This document shows, one piece after another, positions 1 through 8,736 of a stretch of 64,000 bases of DNA. The DNA lies in assembly GCA_019359445.1 (NCBI GenBank), contig JAHHHJ010000004.1, forward strand, positions 124,001 through 188,000, in the 5' to 3' direction. The notes below the pieces were generated by a model. That model did not search any database, was not told the DNA's origin, and saw only the letters and a list, made by a program, of their open reading frames with translations. Positions within the stretch are counted from its first letter, which is position 1. Each line of letters starts with the position of its first letter. The stretch is from Kastovskya adunca ATA6-11-RM4 (GTDB lineage Bacteria; Cyanobacteriota; Cyanobacteriia; Cyanobacteriales; Coleofasciculaceae). The position numbers were made by a program, and so were the translations under genes.

Positions 1-2
1 CA

Positions 3-281
3 AAAGAGGTACGAGTGTGCCAAAACCGCACTTGCAAAAAGCAGGGTGCCGCTAAGGTACTAGCTGCTTTCCAGGCATCTGCCATGGATGGTGTTAGTGT
101 GACGAGCAGTAGCTGCTTAGGTCAGTGCGGTAATGGCCCCATGGTGCTGGTGGAACCGGAGCAGATTTGGTACAGTGGCGTTCATCCTGATGAGGTGCCG
201 ATAGTGATCGCCCGACATCTACGGGGTGGGCATCCAGTCAAGGCGATGTTGTATCGCAAGTATCATCCCCATGTTCAGTAG
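3..281 (+). CDS. (2Fe-2S) ferredoxin domain protein, 5' end outside window
   Basis: This is the C-terminal part of a small thioredoxin-like [2Fe-2S] ferredoxin-type protein. Codons are open to the left edge, and the first visible residues read KEVRVCQNRTCKKQGAAKVL, so the GTG at 15 is probably an internal valine rather than the start. The cysteine pattern (CQNRTC near the start, then SSSCLGQCGNGP about 30 residues later) is the usual four-cysteine cluster ligand set of this family. The family is common in cyanobacteria, but its partner is not shown here. It ends in a TAG at 279-281, about 80 bases before the convergent ygfZ-like gene. Family assignment is fairly sure; the physiological role is unknown. 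Confidence 0.8.
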   Translation, partial: KEVRVCQNRTCKKQGAAKVLAAFQASAMDGVSVTSSSCLGQCGNGPMVLVEPEQIWYSGVHPDEVPIVIARHLRGGHPVKAMLYRKYHPHVQ

Positions 282-360
282 TGATCCAGTGACAGGTTGT
301 AGAGACGTTGCTGACACGTCTCTACGAGTTCAGATTATCTGCCGTGGGTAAATGATTGTG

Positions 361-1407
361 TTAGCGGTAGTCGTGGGTCAAAAACGGCACATCTACCAGT
401 TCCCCTTCGCTATCTCCCACTTGCACTTTTAACCCCGCACCACCAGCTTTTGTGCGGACATAAGCCAAGCCGAAAAGTCCTTTTTCTGTTTGGGTAAAGC
501 TGGTTAGCTTACCGACTTTTTCACCCTCGGCGGTAACGATGCTGCCAGGTTCAGCGGGGTTACTGAGACGAACTCCCCAAAGGTTCTGTTTGACGCCTTT
601 ATAGGTATTTAAGCGGGCAATGGTTTCCTGACCGATGTAGCAGCCTTTCTCAAAGGAAATGGTTTGCCACAGTCCCGCTTCTAAAGGATTGTAGTCTTCG
701 GTGAGTTCGCAGTCGGGAACGGGGCGTCCTTGCTCAATACGGAGTTGTTCCCAAACGCGATCGCCCATTGGCACGGCTCCGGCTGAAACTAACTGGTTCC
801 AAAGGGTTGCCGCCTGTTCCCTAGGGACAATCAGCGTGTATCCCAGGATCGCCAAACCATTACCCACAGCTAGCAGAACGTTTGCCTCTTTTAGCTGCAC
901 GAGTTGGTGAGTGCTGTAAGCCTCGCCTACCATTGGCTCTAACCCCAATTTTTGCAGGAGTGCGTCACTGTCTGGCCCAATTAGGCTGAAGGTGGCATAG
1001 TCTTTACTGATATCGTTCAATTCCACCCGATCCATCGGAAAGATGAACCGATCTAGCCATTGTCGGAGGTATTCCCGGCGATTGGGAGAAACGAGTAGCA
1101 CCACGGCATCTTCGGTAATGTAGGCTGTTGCTAAGTCAATGGTGCGAGCAGTGGAGGTGACAAAAACAGTGTCGCAGCCTTGTCCGGGTTGGAGTTTTTG
1201 GAAATCGTTAGTGCTTTGGTTATGCAGGTAGCGCAGTCGGTCGTCATCGGAAACTTTTAGTAATCCCCAATGGGAGCGATCGCATACCACAACTCCCTGC
1301 CGTGCTGCCTGCATCGCTGCGGCATCATTACCAAAACTGCTGGGAACACTCGTGTTCTCAAATGTTGCCCCAGCACTCTGCTGAATATCCTGTAAGTCTT
1401 GAATCAT
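361..1407 (-). CDS. ygfZ: YgfZ/GcvT-like folate-binding protein
   Basis: A 348-residue protein of the tetrahydrofolate-binding YgfZ family (related to aminomethyltransferase GcvT), which supports maintenance or repair of certain Fe-S cluster enzymes. The family signature KGCYIGQE is present at residues 254-261, holding the conserved cysteine, and is followed by the usual C-terminal beta-barrel segment. Length fits the family. The start is an ATG (MIQDLQDIQQ) with no strong ribosome site. It converges on the ferredoxin-like gene. The family is clear from the signature; its exact Fe-S client in this organism cannot be told from sequence. Confidence 0.88.
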   Translation of the reverse strand: MIQDLQDIQQSAGATFENTSVPSSFGNDAAAMQAARQGVVVCDRSHWGLLKVSDDDRLRYLHNQSTNDFQKLQPGQGCDTVFVTSTARTIDLATAYITEDAVVLLVSPNRREYLRQWLDRFIFPMDRVELNDISKDYATFSLIGPDSDALLQKLGLEPMVGEAYSTHQLVQLKEANVLLAVGNGLAILGYTLIVPREQAATLWNQLVSAGAVPMGDRVWEQLRIEQGRPVPDCELTEDYNPLEAGLWQTISFEKGCYIGQETIARLNTYKGVKQNLWGVRLSNPAEPGSIVTAEGEKVGKLTSFTQTEKGLFGLAYVRTKAGGAGLKVQVGDSEGELVDVPFLTHDYR

Positions 1408-1563
1408 TGCCTAATCTTTTACTTTTATTCCCTTATTTAAACGCTACCAGCTTTCAGTTTTTGCTTCTTCCGGCGTTAAGTCAGTAGACAGGGAAAAATT
1501 GCTGCGCTTCTTTCCTGGGGAATCCTTCGTTAGGATGACGACTTATGGATAATCTTGTCCATC

Positions 1564-1950
1564 TTATAAAGGCAAATTAGCAAACACTTGCTGTACTAAC
1601 TGTCTTGTCTTCGCCTCCAAACACTGCCAGTCTACGTCTCCCGTTTCATCAAGCAAGCTCGTATCAATCTCCACTGTCTGACTCTCTGTTTCAGTAGAGT
1701 TGAGTTGATAGTTGCGAAAACAAACCTGATAACAAAGCTCCCAAATATCCACATTTACGGTGGCGTTTTGGCGCTGTAAGCACAGTTGGTAGCCTGGTAT
1801 AGGTGATTGAATATCCTGGTAAGTGCCTTTCCAGTCTGATGTTTCTAGCTGCTTGCGAATATTATCGATGACGCGCAGGAAAGCTGGTTGCATCAATAAC
1901 TCCGCTTGGTTCCAGGCAGTCATATTCTTGAATTCAGGTTTCATAGACAT
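1564..1950 (-). CDS. conserved hypothetical protein
   Basis: A 128-residue soluble protein without membrane segments or a signal peptide. It begins MSMKPEFKNMTAWNQAELLMQP and ends in an acidic helical stretch (residues about 95-128) with WQCLEAKTRQLVQQVFANLPL-like spacing. I recognise no catalytic motif; its composition resembles short conserved cyanobacterial proteins of unknown function. It is transcribed toward ygfZ and ends about 155 bases from that gene's start, so the two could share a transcript. Function not assigned. Confidence 0.65.
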   Translation of the reverse strand: MSMKPEFKNMTAWNQAELLMQPAFLRVIDNIRKQLETSDWKGTYQDIQSPIPGYQLCLQRQNATVNVDIWELCYQVCFRNYQLNSTETESQTVEIDTSLLDETGDVDWQCLEAKTRQLVQQVFANLPL

Positions 1951-2132
1951 ATGTACCCATCCTGATTTGGCATTTTCGGCATGAGCAAGTAGACATGGAA
2001 CAAAGCCAAAATCTTGTCATCTTGAAGCGATCGCGTTCCGCTCACAATGACATTTTCTGTTTAATTTGTCTATCTACTCAGAGACTGTTTCTAAGGTAGT
2101 GTTAACTGGCTAGGTTGCCTAACGGTTGGATA

Positions 2133-2166
2133 GTTCCCCCCTAGCCAGGGTTAAAAAGGGGGGAAC
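2133..2166. repeat. inverted repeat, 9-bp G/C-run stem
   Basis: GTTCCCCCC at 2133-2141 pairs perfectly with GGGGGGAAC at 2158-2166 across a 16-base loop. It lies between convergent-looking units and resembles interspersed cyanobacterial intergenic palindromes rather than a classic terminator, since no U-run follows. Confidence 0.6.
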
Positions 2167-2218
2167 AAAATCTCTTGAAAGTCCCCTGTGATATCAAAGG
2201 CGAAGCCTCTTCTGGCTT

Positions 2219-2235
2219 CCCCCTTTTTAAGGGGG
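2219..2235. repeat. short palindrome CCCCCTT/AAGGGGG
   Basis: CCCCCTT and AAGGGGG face each other over three bases. The same motif style (cttccccctttttaaggggg) is common in cyanobacterial intergenic regions, and it sits about 50 bases right of the first palindrome, suggesting one composite repeat unit. Confidence 0.55.
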
Positions 2236-2523
2236 ACGGGAGGGGGATCTCCAGGGATTTCTAATTCTTTAGAGACAGCCTCTCAACAGGTGAAATATTA
2301 GTAGATTCAGCTCTTGCACCACCCCCCGACCCTCCTGTTCATGGGATGAATAGGAATAAAAAATCAACTTTTTCCCATAAATCAGGAGGAAGAAGAGGGG
2401 AAGGGACGACGAGGGAGAAATTTAGGTGCAAGAGGTGATTATGCTGAAAAAATTGCTCCCTTATTCTCCTTTTGAAAACCAACTTAATTAGATAACGCTT
2501 CTGGAAATATAGAGCGGAATTAA

Positions 2524-2706
2524 CTAAGTTGTTTTACCCAAAAAGAACTGCGCGAGCTTGATAATTTCAAAAGCAACAAACGTTGCTAAAACAGCAGTAA
2601 CAGAATAAGTTAAGATGGGATTATTGCCATAGCCAAATAACGAAGCCACTAACTTAATCAACAAAATAGAGGCACCAATGGCAAAGGCAATTTGTATAGG
2701 TGTCAT
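2524..2706 (-). CDS. small two-helix membrane protein
   Basis: A 60-residue protein beginning MTPIQIAFAIGASILLIKLV. The start at 2706 is chosen because GGGAG lies six bases upstream on the minus strand; a longer frame to 2793 lacks this and adds an unlikely basic extension. Two hydrophobic helices are visible (residues about 4-24 and 33-52), separated by a glycine/asparagine turn, with a short lysine-rich tail. No known family is recognised. It is divergent from the nuclease gene at 2810, with only about 100 bases between the starts. Confidence 0.6.
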   Translation of the reverse strand: MTPIQIAFAIGASILLIKLVASLFGYGNNPILTYSVTAVLATFVAFEIIKLAQFFLGKTT

Positions 2707-2809
2707 GTTTTGCTCCCGATTGCTATAAAAAATTAAACCGCTCTTTCTCAATCTTAGTAAAGAATTGCATAAATCAAGAGCAAATTGAACCACTCAAAAA
2801 ATTGTATCA

Positions 2810-3487
2810 ATGTCGCCCAATATCCAGTTGTTACCCAATTACCAGGCAAAATCATTACGGGAGCAAGGGAAACGCTACTACGTTGATGAAGGCGGGATTC
2901 GCTTCCCTAGCGTTACAACCATTCTCAATGCTACTAAGCCTCAAGCCGCCAAAGAAGCCTTAATGAACTGGCGCGATCGCGTGGGAACTGTAGAAGCCAA
3001 CAAAATTTCCAGTGCGGCTAGTCGCCGGGGAACGTCCACCCATAAGCACATTCAGCGCTATCTTCTAGGAAAAAATGTTTCCGTACCAGAGGTGGCTCGT
3101 CCCTACTGGGAGAGTGTTGAGCCAGTCTTGCAAGATATCCAAGACGTACGATTAGTTGAAGGCTCAGTATTTCACTATGGTCTTAATTATGCAGGTCGAG
3201 TTGACTGTGTCGCCAGTTACAAGGGTGTCCCTTGCGTTTGTGACTGGAAAACAGCGGATCGACCAAAAGCCTCAGTTGCCCGTCTGTATGATGGCCCATT
3301 GCAACTAGCCGCCTACAGTGGTGCAGTTAATCAATTTTACCAGGATTATGGCATCAAAATTGATTGCGCCTTGCTGGTGGTAGCTCTGCCAGAAATGCCA
3401 GCCGAAGTATTTTGGTTTGAACCGGAGCAAATGGCAAACTATTGGCGAGAGTGGGAGCAGAGAGTTGCCGAATTTGCCAAAAAGTAA
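2810..3487 (+). CDS. PD-(D/E)XK exonuclease, MGME1-like
   Basis: A 225-residue nuclease of the PD-(D/E)XK superfamily, RecB-like branch, resembling the single-strand exonuclease MGME1. Visible active-site elements in order are RGTSTH (residues 73-78), a glutamate in LVEGSV (E117), GRVDCV (D132), the DWK triad segment (D145, K147) and QLAAY (Q165). FPSVTTIL near residue 32 is the conserved N-terminal element of this branch. It likely trims single-stranded DNA, but the pathway (repair, replication or phage-derived) is inferred only from the fold. No recB or helicase partner is adjacent. All key residues are present, so it should be active. Confidence 0.8.
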   Translation: MSPNIQLLPNYQAKSLREQGKRYYVDEGGIRFPSVTTILNATKPQAAKEALMNWRDRVGTVEANKISSAASRRGTSTHKHIQRYLLGKNVSVPEVARPYWESVEPVLQDIQDVRLVEGSVFHYGLNYAGRVDCVASYKGVPCVCDWKTADRPKASVARLYDGPLQLAAYSGAVNQFYQDYGIKIDCALLVVALPEMPAEVFWFEPEQMANYWREWEQRVAEFAKK

Positions 3488-3723
3488 GTTGTTAAATCAT
3501 CAAAAAAGTTCTTGCTTAGGGACGCTTTTTTATAAAGAATTTCTATTTAAGTAAAAAACAATTTGCTAAACTTGCCTCGTTCATCCCACAATACATCTAT
3601 GTTTAAAAAGTCTTCAAATTGACATCTGGCAATAAAACCGAAGATTGTTCCTTGGTGTAAAAAAATTGTTGAGAACCTGGCAAAATCTAAATCAAACCTA
3701 TTCAAAGTAAATCGATATAACTG

Positions 3724-4302
3724 ATGAAGCCTTCAAATTTATTGCAGGGCGATCGCGTTCGTCTTGATGCGTTAAAGCGAGGCGACTTGCTACTAATGGG
3801 TAAATGGTATCAGCAAGCTGATTTCCTGCGGTTACTTGATGCACGCCCAGCCATTCCCCAATCTGAGACTATTCTCGCGGCTTGGTTAGAGGAACGCCAT
3901 AGAGCAACCGACGGCTTTATATTTGGCATTCGGTTAGTAGAAACGGAGGAGTTGCTGGGATGGGTGGAACTAGAAAATATTCTCTGGACGCATCAAGTCG
4001 CCTGGGTGAGTGTTTGCATTGGTAACTCTCAGCATCGGGGTAAAGGCTATGGTTATGAAGCCATGCAACTAATCTTGCAATTTGCTTTTGATGAGTTGAA
4101 TTTGTATCGATTGCAACTAACGGTGTTTGCCTATAATGATCGCGCGATCGCACTTTACAAAAAACTCGGTTTTCAACAAGAAGGTACGTACCGGGAATTC
4201 TTACAGCGCGACGGTAAGCGGCATGATATGTACTTATACGGTCTTTTGCGTCCTGAATGGAACCCACCATCAGCGATCGCCCTTTCTCCGGAAAATTCCT
4301 AG
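3724..4302 (+). CDS. GNAT family N-acetyltransferase
   Basis: A 192-residue GNAT acetyltransferase of the RimJ/RimL type. The acetyl-CoA binding loop is visible as HRGKGYG near residue 105, followed by the helix EAMQLILQFAFDEL and the beta strand LQLTVFAYNDRAIALYKKLGF, the typical motif A/B arrangement ending in GF. Substrates of this class are N-terminal or side-chain amines of proteins or small metabolites; nothing here narrows that. The ATG at 3724 is the only plausible start. It is followed after about 125 bases by the antiporter gene on the same strand, probably as an independent unit. Confidence 0.85.
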   Translation: MKPSNLLQGDRVRLDALKRGDLLLMGKWYQQADFLRLLDARPAIPQSETILAAWLEERHRATDGFIFGIRLVETEELLGWVELENILWTHQVAWVSVCIGNSQHRGKGYGYEAMQLILQFAFDELNLYRLQLTVFAYNDRAIALYKKLGFQQEGTYREFLQRDGKRHDMYLYGLLRPEWNPPSAIALSPENS

Positions 4303-4428
4303 TTTAATCATCAAAAACTGCCTCAGGCGCGAAAGTTACAACTACAGAGCAATTTACTCTCAGTGAGCTGACGGTGTAAAAGTAACATTGTTTGACTGAC
4401 TGCTAACTTTCCTTGGAGTTTCTTGCCC

Positions 4429-6006
4429 ATGACCTTAGAGTCCACCCTTGGTGACGCTGCAATTGAGCAAAATTTAGAACAATTCCTCTTAGTCCTCTCA
4501 GTTTCTTTGAGTGTCGCCACAATATCGCGGATTTTCGCCTGGTTTCGCAAAATTCCTTATACATTACTCTTAGTAATTGCCGGGTTGATTTTATCGATTG
4601 TCAATGTTCGGCTAGTGAACTTATCCCCAGAACTAATTCTGGAGATTTTTTTGCCACCGTTGCTGTTTGAAGCGGCGTGGAATATCCGCTGGCGAAATCT
4701 CAGACGCGATTTAGCGCCAGTGACATTATTTGCAGTGGTGGGTGTGATCATCTCGATTGGTGGGATTGCGATCGCCATTAACCAACTAGCTGGTATTCCT
4801 CTACCAATCGCTTTGTTAGTAGGCGCAAGTCTTTCTGCTACCGATCCAGTCTCAGTCATTGCCTTGTTCCGGGAATTAGGGGCAAGTAAGCGTCTGACGA
4901 TGTTGATGGAGGGAGAAAGTTTATTTAATGACGGGGTAGCGGTAGTTGCCTTTAGCTTGCTAGTCGGAATCCCTCTCGGAACGGCTGAATTTTCAATGTC
5001 TACTACTCTGGCAACCTTTTTTGTCTTTGTTGGCATTGGTATAGGAGTTGGCAGCTTAATCGGATTTGGGATTTCTTTCCTTACCCAACGCTTTGATTTG
5101 CCGTTGGTAGAGCAATCACTGACTTTGGTTTCCGCTTACGGTACTTATCTGATTACTGAGGAATTGGGTGGTTCTGGAGTGATCAGCGTTGTCACGGTGG
5201 GGATCATTTTGGGCAATTTTGGCTCCCGGATTGGGATGAACCCGCGCACCCGGTTAATTGTTTCTGAGTTTTGGGATTTTCTGGCGTTTTTTGTCAATTC
5301 AATTGTTTTTCTGCTGATTGGCGACCAAATCGACTTCTCCAGCCTCGCTAATAATTTAGACCTGATTGCGGTGACAATTGCAGCAGTACTCCTAACCAGA
5401 GCGATCGCCATCTATGGTTTAGCCGCGATCAGTAATTGGGTAGCCAAGTCTGATATTGGTTGGCGAGACCAAACCGTCCTCTGGTGGGGAGGTTTGCGGG
5501 GTTCGGTTTCGATTGCGATCGCTTTAAGTGTGCCCGTCATTCTCCCAGATCGACAAGATATCATCGACACCGTGTTTGGTGTTGTCTTATTCACTCTGTT
5601 AGTTCAAGGCTTATCTACACAGTTTTTACTCTCTAAGCTCAACTTAGTTGGCGATCAACCCCTACGTCAGCAGTACTCTGAAGCAAATGCTCGTCGGGTG
5701 GCGCTTAATCGGGTGCTGCACGCGCTGTCTGATCCCAGCCGATACCCAGGCATCGATTCCGAGTTTTTCCGTTATCAACAAGGACTAGTAAAAGGGCAAC
5801 TCAATGGTATTGAGGATGAAATGGCTAAGTTACAAAGGGAGCATCCTCAGTTGCGCGAACTCAATGTTGAACAAATGCGGGAAGAACTCTTAGATATTGA
5901 AGCAGATACCTATGCAGAGTTTATCCGCGCTGGGCGTCTAAATAATCAACTCTCGCCCCTATTGCAAGAAGTATTGATTGAAGCCGATGAGAAACTGCTT
6001 GAATAG
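4429..6006 (+). CDS. CPA1 family Na+/H+ antiporter
   Basis: A cation:proton antiporter of the NhaP/CPA1 family with about twelve membrane segments. Family marks include LSATDPVSVIALF around residue 140, GESLFNDGVAVV near 165 (the ion-site ND pair) and the arginine-containing GGLRGSVSIAIAL segment near 360. A cytosolic, charged C-terminal tail of roughly 110 residues follows the last helix. The ATG at 4429 is preferred over the in-frame TTG at 4423, because GGAG at 4415 is 10 bases from the ATG and only 4 from the TTG. It exchanges Na+ or another cation for protons at the plasma or thylakoid membrane. Confidence 0.85.
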   Translation: MTLESTLGDAAIEQNLEQFLLVLSVSLSVATISRIFAWFRKIPYTLLLVIAGLILSIVNVRLVNLSPELILEIFLPPLLFEAAWNIRWRNLRRDLAPVTLFAVVGVIISIGGIAIAINQLAGIPLPIALLVGASLSATDPVSVIALFRELGASKRLTMLMEGESLFNDGVAVVAFSLLVGIPLGTAEFSMSTTLATFFVFVGIGIGVGSLIGFGISFLTQRFDLPLVEQSLTLVSAYGTYLITEELGGSGVISVVTVGIILGNFGSRIGMNPRTRLIVSEFWDFLAFFVNSIVFLLIGDQIDFSSLANNLDLIAVTIAAVLLTRAIAIYGLAAISNWVAKSDIGWRDQTVLWWGGLRGSVSIAIALSVPVILPDRQDIIDTVFGVVLFTLLVQGLSTQFLLSKLNLVGDQPLRQQYSEANARRVALNRVLHALSDPSRYPGIDSEFFRYQQGLVKGQLNGIEDEMAKLQREHPQLRELNVEQMREELLDIEADTYAEFIRAGRLNNQLSPLLQEVLIEADEKLLE

Positions 6007-6109
6007 CCGCTTAATGCCTATACACAAGGATAAATAATGGGTAACTCAGGCTAAGTTTGCAAAGGGAACGAACAACGATGCATTGGTGTCATTGTGTCTC
6101 AATTCCTCT

Positions 6110-8125
6110 ATGAGCTTGAAGGCAATGGCTTGGAAAACGGTAACATTGTTGGCGATCGCGATCGCAATTCCCTTTACTACAGTCAACTGCTCCCAACCCT
6201 CTACCGAGCTAACGGCACAAGAGACAACCAAGCCACCCTCCTCTCAAGCAGAAGAGCCATCTAACCCCCTTATCCGCACCCTTTCCAGTACTTCAGAAGC
6301 TACCGGGGTGATTGCAACAGCTCAATCCGGGAAGTTACTAGCAAGTGCCAATCGCACCAAGCCGGAAATTAGACTCTGGGATGTTACAGCAGGGCAGATT
6401 AAAACCACCCTAGCCGGACATACGGGAGGAGTGCGATCGCTCTTTATCAGTCCAGATGGCAATATCCTAATTAGTGCTGGTGAAGACAAAACCATCAAGC
6501 TGTGGAATGCCAACACGGGGCAGTTAATCCGTACCCTAACAGGGCATTCCCAGGGGGTTAATACCGTTGCCATGAGTCAAGACGGAACCCTTCTCGCCAG
6601 CGGTAGCCAAGACAAAACCATCAAGTTATGGAATGCCAAAACTGGGGCATTAATTCGTACCCTAACAGGGCATACTGACTCAGTTTTATCCCTTGCCATT
6701 AGTCCAGATCGGACAACCCTTGCCAGTACTAGCCAGGATGAGACACTACGAATCTGGAATCTGGGTACTGGAAAGTTAGAGCAAACCTACAAAGATGGTG
6801 GTTCCCCCTATCCACCAGGCTTTATTACCTACACCGTCAGCGCCGTTGCCATTAGTCCTGATGGCAAGTTGGTTGCCAGTGCTTCTGTTGATGATGTGTC
6901 AAAAGGACATATCGAGGGCAACACGATTAGGATTCGCAATCTACAAACAGGGGAGGTAGTACGCAGCATTGCAGCGGGTTCCGGTGATGTGGTGAATGCG
7001 ATCGCCTTTGCCCCGGATGGCGAGACATTAATTGCCAGTGTGGGAGAGGTGAAGCTGTGGAACCTAAAGACAGGAGAGTTGCTGCGTACCCTGACAACGT
7101 TTTCTGACGCGATCGCCCTTAGCGATGATGGGCAAATCCTCTTTAGTGCTGATAATCCTTATGGTCAAGACAGCCAGATTAGGGTCTGGGATACGTCGGC
7201 TTTAACCGCCTCTTCCTTAAACAACGCCCAACTCCTAGGCACCATCGACAGCGAAACCACACCCGCAAGAGACGATTCCCTTGCTATCAGTCCCAAAGGG
7301 CAACCTGTAGTAACTTGTGGCGGTAGCCAAGTTAAGGCATGGAACCCTTGGAATCGCAGCAGCAAACACTTACTTTATAGCGTCAGTCTCGATTCGTTTG
7401 GTTGCGCGATCGCCATTAGTCCCGATGGCAAAACTCTCGCCGTTAGCAGTCGCACTCAGGAGGCAAGTGACGTTGTTAAGCTACTGGATATTAATACAGG
7501 GCGAGTCAAAACTACCCTAAGCAAACATAACGATACCATCACAGCTCTTGCCTTTAGCCCGGATGGAAATACCCTCGTTAGCAGTGGCGGTGGCCAAATT
7601 AAAGTCTGGAATCTCCCTACCGGAGACTTACGCTATGCCCTCACCGAAGGCATCAGTTGGGGCGATCGCTACTCTGTCGCCGTCACCCCCAATGGACAAA
7701 CGCTGTATGTTGGGTATCAGCAGCAAGATTTAGCCTTGTATGACTTACAAACCGGAAAGCCGCAAAACACCCTACCTATCCAGATCGGTGGGAAACTACA
7801 TTTCACCCCCGATGGAAAGGCTCTAGTTGGTCAAGATATGACAGGTAAAGTTGTGCTGCTCAATGCTCAAACGGGAGAACTCTTGAGTACCTTACTTGTC
7901 GATAGAGTGAACGCTCTTGCCTTAAGTGAAGATGGGAAAATAGCAACTGACACTGAAAGCGGTCTGATTAAACTGTGGGATGTGTCAACGGGGAACCTGC
8001 TGCACACTTTCGGAGGGCATTCCGGCCCAGTGGATAGTCTCGCCTTCAGTGAAAATGGTAAAGTTCTCACCAGTTTCGGCAGTGAAGGGATGCTGAAATT
8101 TTGGAGTATCCCTGAGAAAGGATGA
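6110..8125 (+). CDS. exported WD40-repeat protein
   Basis: A protein of about 670 residues made almost wholly of WD40 repeats, visible as recurring LAFSPDG...LVSSGGG..IKVWNL..G units; I count roughly ten or more, enough for one or two propellers. An N-terminal hydrophobic segment (VTLLAIAIAIPFTTVNC) suggests export; the cysteine after it could be a lipidation site, but the residues before it are not a canonical lipobox. The ATG at 6110 is preferred to the upstream TTG at 6083; neither has a good ribosome site. It probably acts as a periplasmic or membrane-bound scaffold. No enzymatic domain is seen. Confidence 0.8.
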   Translation: MSLKAMAWKTVTLLAIAIAIPFTTVNCSQPSTELTAQETTKPPSSQAEEPSNPLIRTLSSTSEATGVIATAQSGKLLASANRTKPEIRLWDVTAGQIKTTLAGHTGGVRSLFISPDGNILISAGEDKTIKLWNANTGQLIRTLTGHSQGVNTVAMSQDGTLLASGSQDKTIKLWNAKTGALIRTLTGHTDSVLSLAISPDRTTLASTSQDETLRIWNLGTGKLEQTYKDGGSPYPPGFITYTVSAVAISPDGKLVASASVDDVSKGHIEGNTIRIRNLQTGEVVRSIAAGSGDVVNAIAFAPDGETLIASVGEVKLWNLKTGELLRTLTTFSDAIALSDDGQILFSADNPYGQDSQIRVWDTSALTASSLNNAQLLGTIDSETTPARDDSLAISPKGQPVVTCGGSQVKAWNPWNRSSKHLLYSVSLDSFGCAIAISPDGKTLAVSSRTQEASDVVKLLDINTGRVKTTLSKHNDTITALAFSPDGNTLVSSGGGQIKVWNLPTGDLRYALTEGISWGDRYSVAVTPNGQTLYVGYQQQDLALYDLQTGKPQNTLPIQIGGKLHFTPDGKALVGQDMTGKVVLLNAQTGELLSTLLVDRVNALALSEDGKIATDTESGLIKLWDVSTGNLLHTFGGHSGPVDSLAFSENGKVLTSFGSEGMLKFWSIPEKG

Positions 8126-8736
8126 AGCCAAAGCGTAGCAACAATTTCTGACAACCCCCACTGTGTTGAAGCCTAGGGCTACAGGTGCCAAAAAGGCTTT
8201 GTGACTTTGGGCTGCAGTTGACAGGTAGGAACAGCCGTTCGCCGCTACCTGGGGTCTATTTTTTGAAAAATTGCGATGATTCGTAGTGCTGCATTTTAAA
8301 TACAGCGCCCACTTTTGCCGAGCTAGATAAAACTTGCTTGCATCCTGCCTCACTGTTGCTGCAACTGACTAGGCAAACAGCGGTAACAAGCACTACAGAG
8401 GGCTGCTCGTTAGTATACCATGGATGAGGAAATACGCAGAGAACTCGCTCCAAAATCTTGGAGCTTTAAAGCAAATATAATCTTCTAACCTAGATTTAAC
8501 CTAATGTTTACCTAAATGTCAAGGCTTCGGGTTACAACACTCACAGGTGCTTAGAAGTTCCACAAACATCTACAACTCTTTATGGCTCCAGATGGAGCGG
8601 GGTTAAGGGTTTCTACCCAAATGAATGCCGTTTAGAGTGCTTGTGCCTTTCCCCGCACAACAGGTTCCTTCCTTGAGAAACTGTACCCTTAGTGCATTTT
8701 TTGAAGTTGTCACGAATTATCTAGAAAAAGAAAAGT
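8126..8736. other. pstS upstream intergenic region
   Basis: About 610 bases separate the WD40 gene from pstS. The only element I can support is the Pho box at 8484-8513. Short frames on the minus strand (for example 8256-8453) lack ribosome sites and recognisable products and are not called. Confidence 0.5.
8484..8513 (+). promoter_or_regulatory. Pho box (PhoB/SphR-type operator)
   Basis: Three octamers spaced exactly 11 bases apart, TCTAACCT, TTTAACCT and GTTTACCT, separated by three-base spacers, match the cyanobacterial Pho box pattern YTTAAYYW with one, zero and two mismatches. They lie about 220 bases upstream of pstS, the expected place for phosphate-starvation activation of the pst operon by the SphS/SphR (PhoR/PhoB-type) system. 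Confidence 0.7.

Larger units (their letters stand above)
1951..2523. other. intergenic region with G/C-run palindromes
   Basis: No coding frame is convincing here. The stretch contains two perfect palindromes listed separately (2133-2166 and 2219-2235) and other C-run or G-run segments (for example around 2320-2340 and 2390-2410) of the kind scattered between cyanobacterial genes. It is probably a patchwork of small interspersed repeats. Confidence 0.5.

Noticed and set aside
8256-8453. 65-codon minus-strand frame upstream of pstS
   Set aside because: Starts at a TTG without a ribosome site, has no recognisable protein features, and lies in the pst regulatory region.
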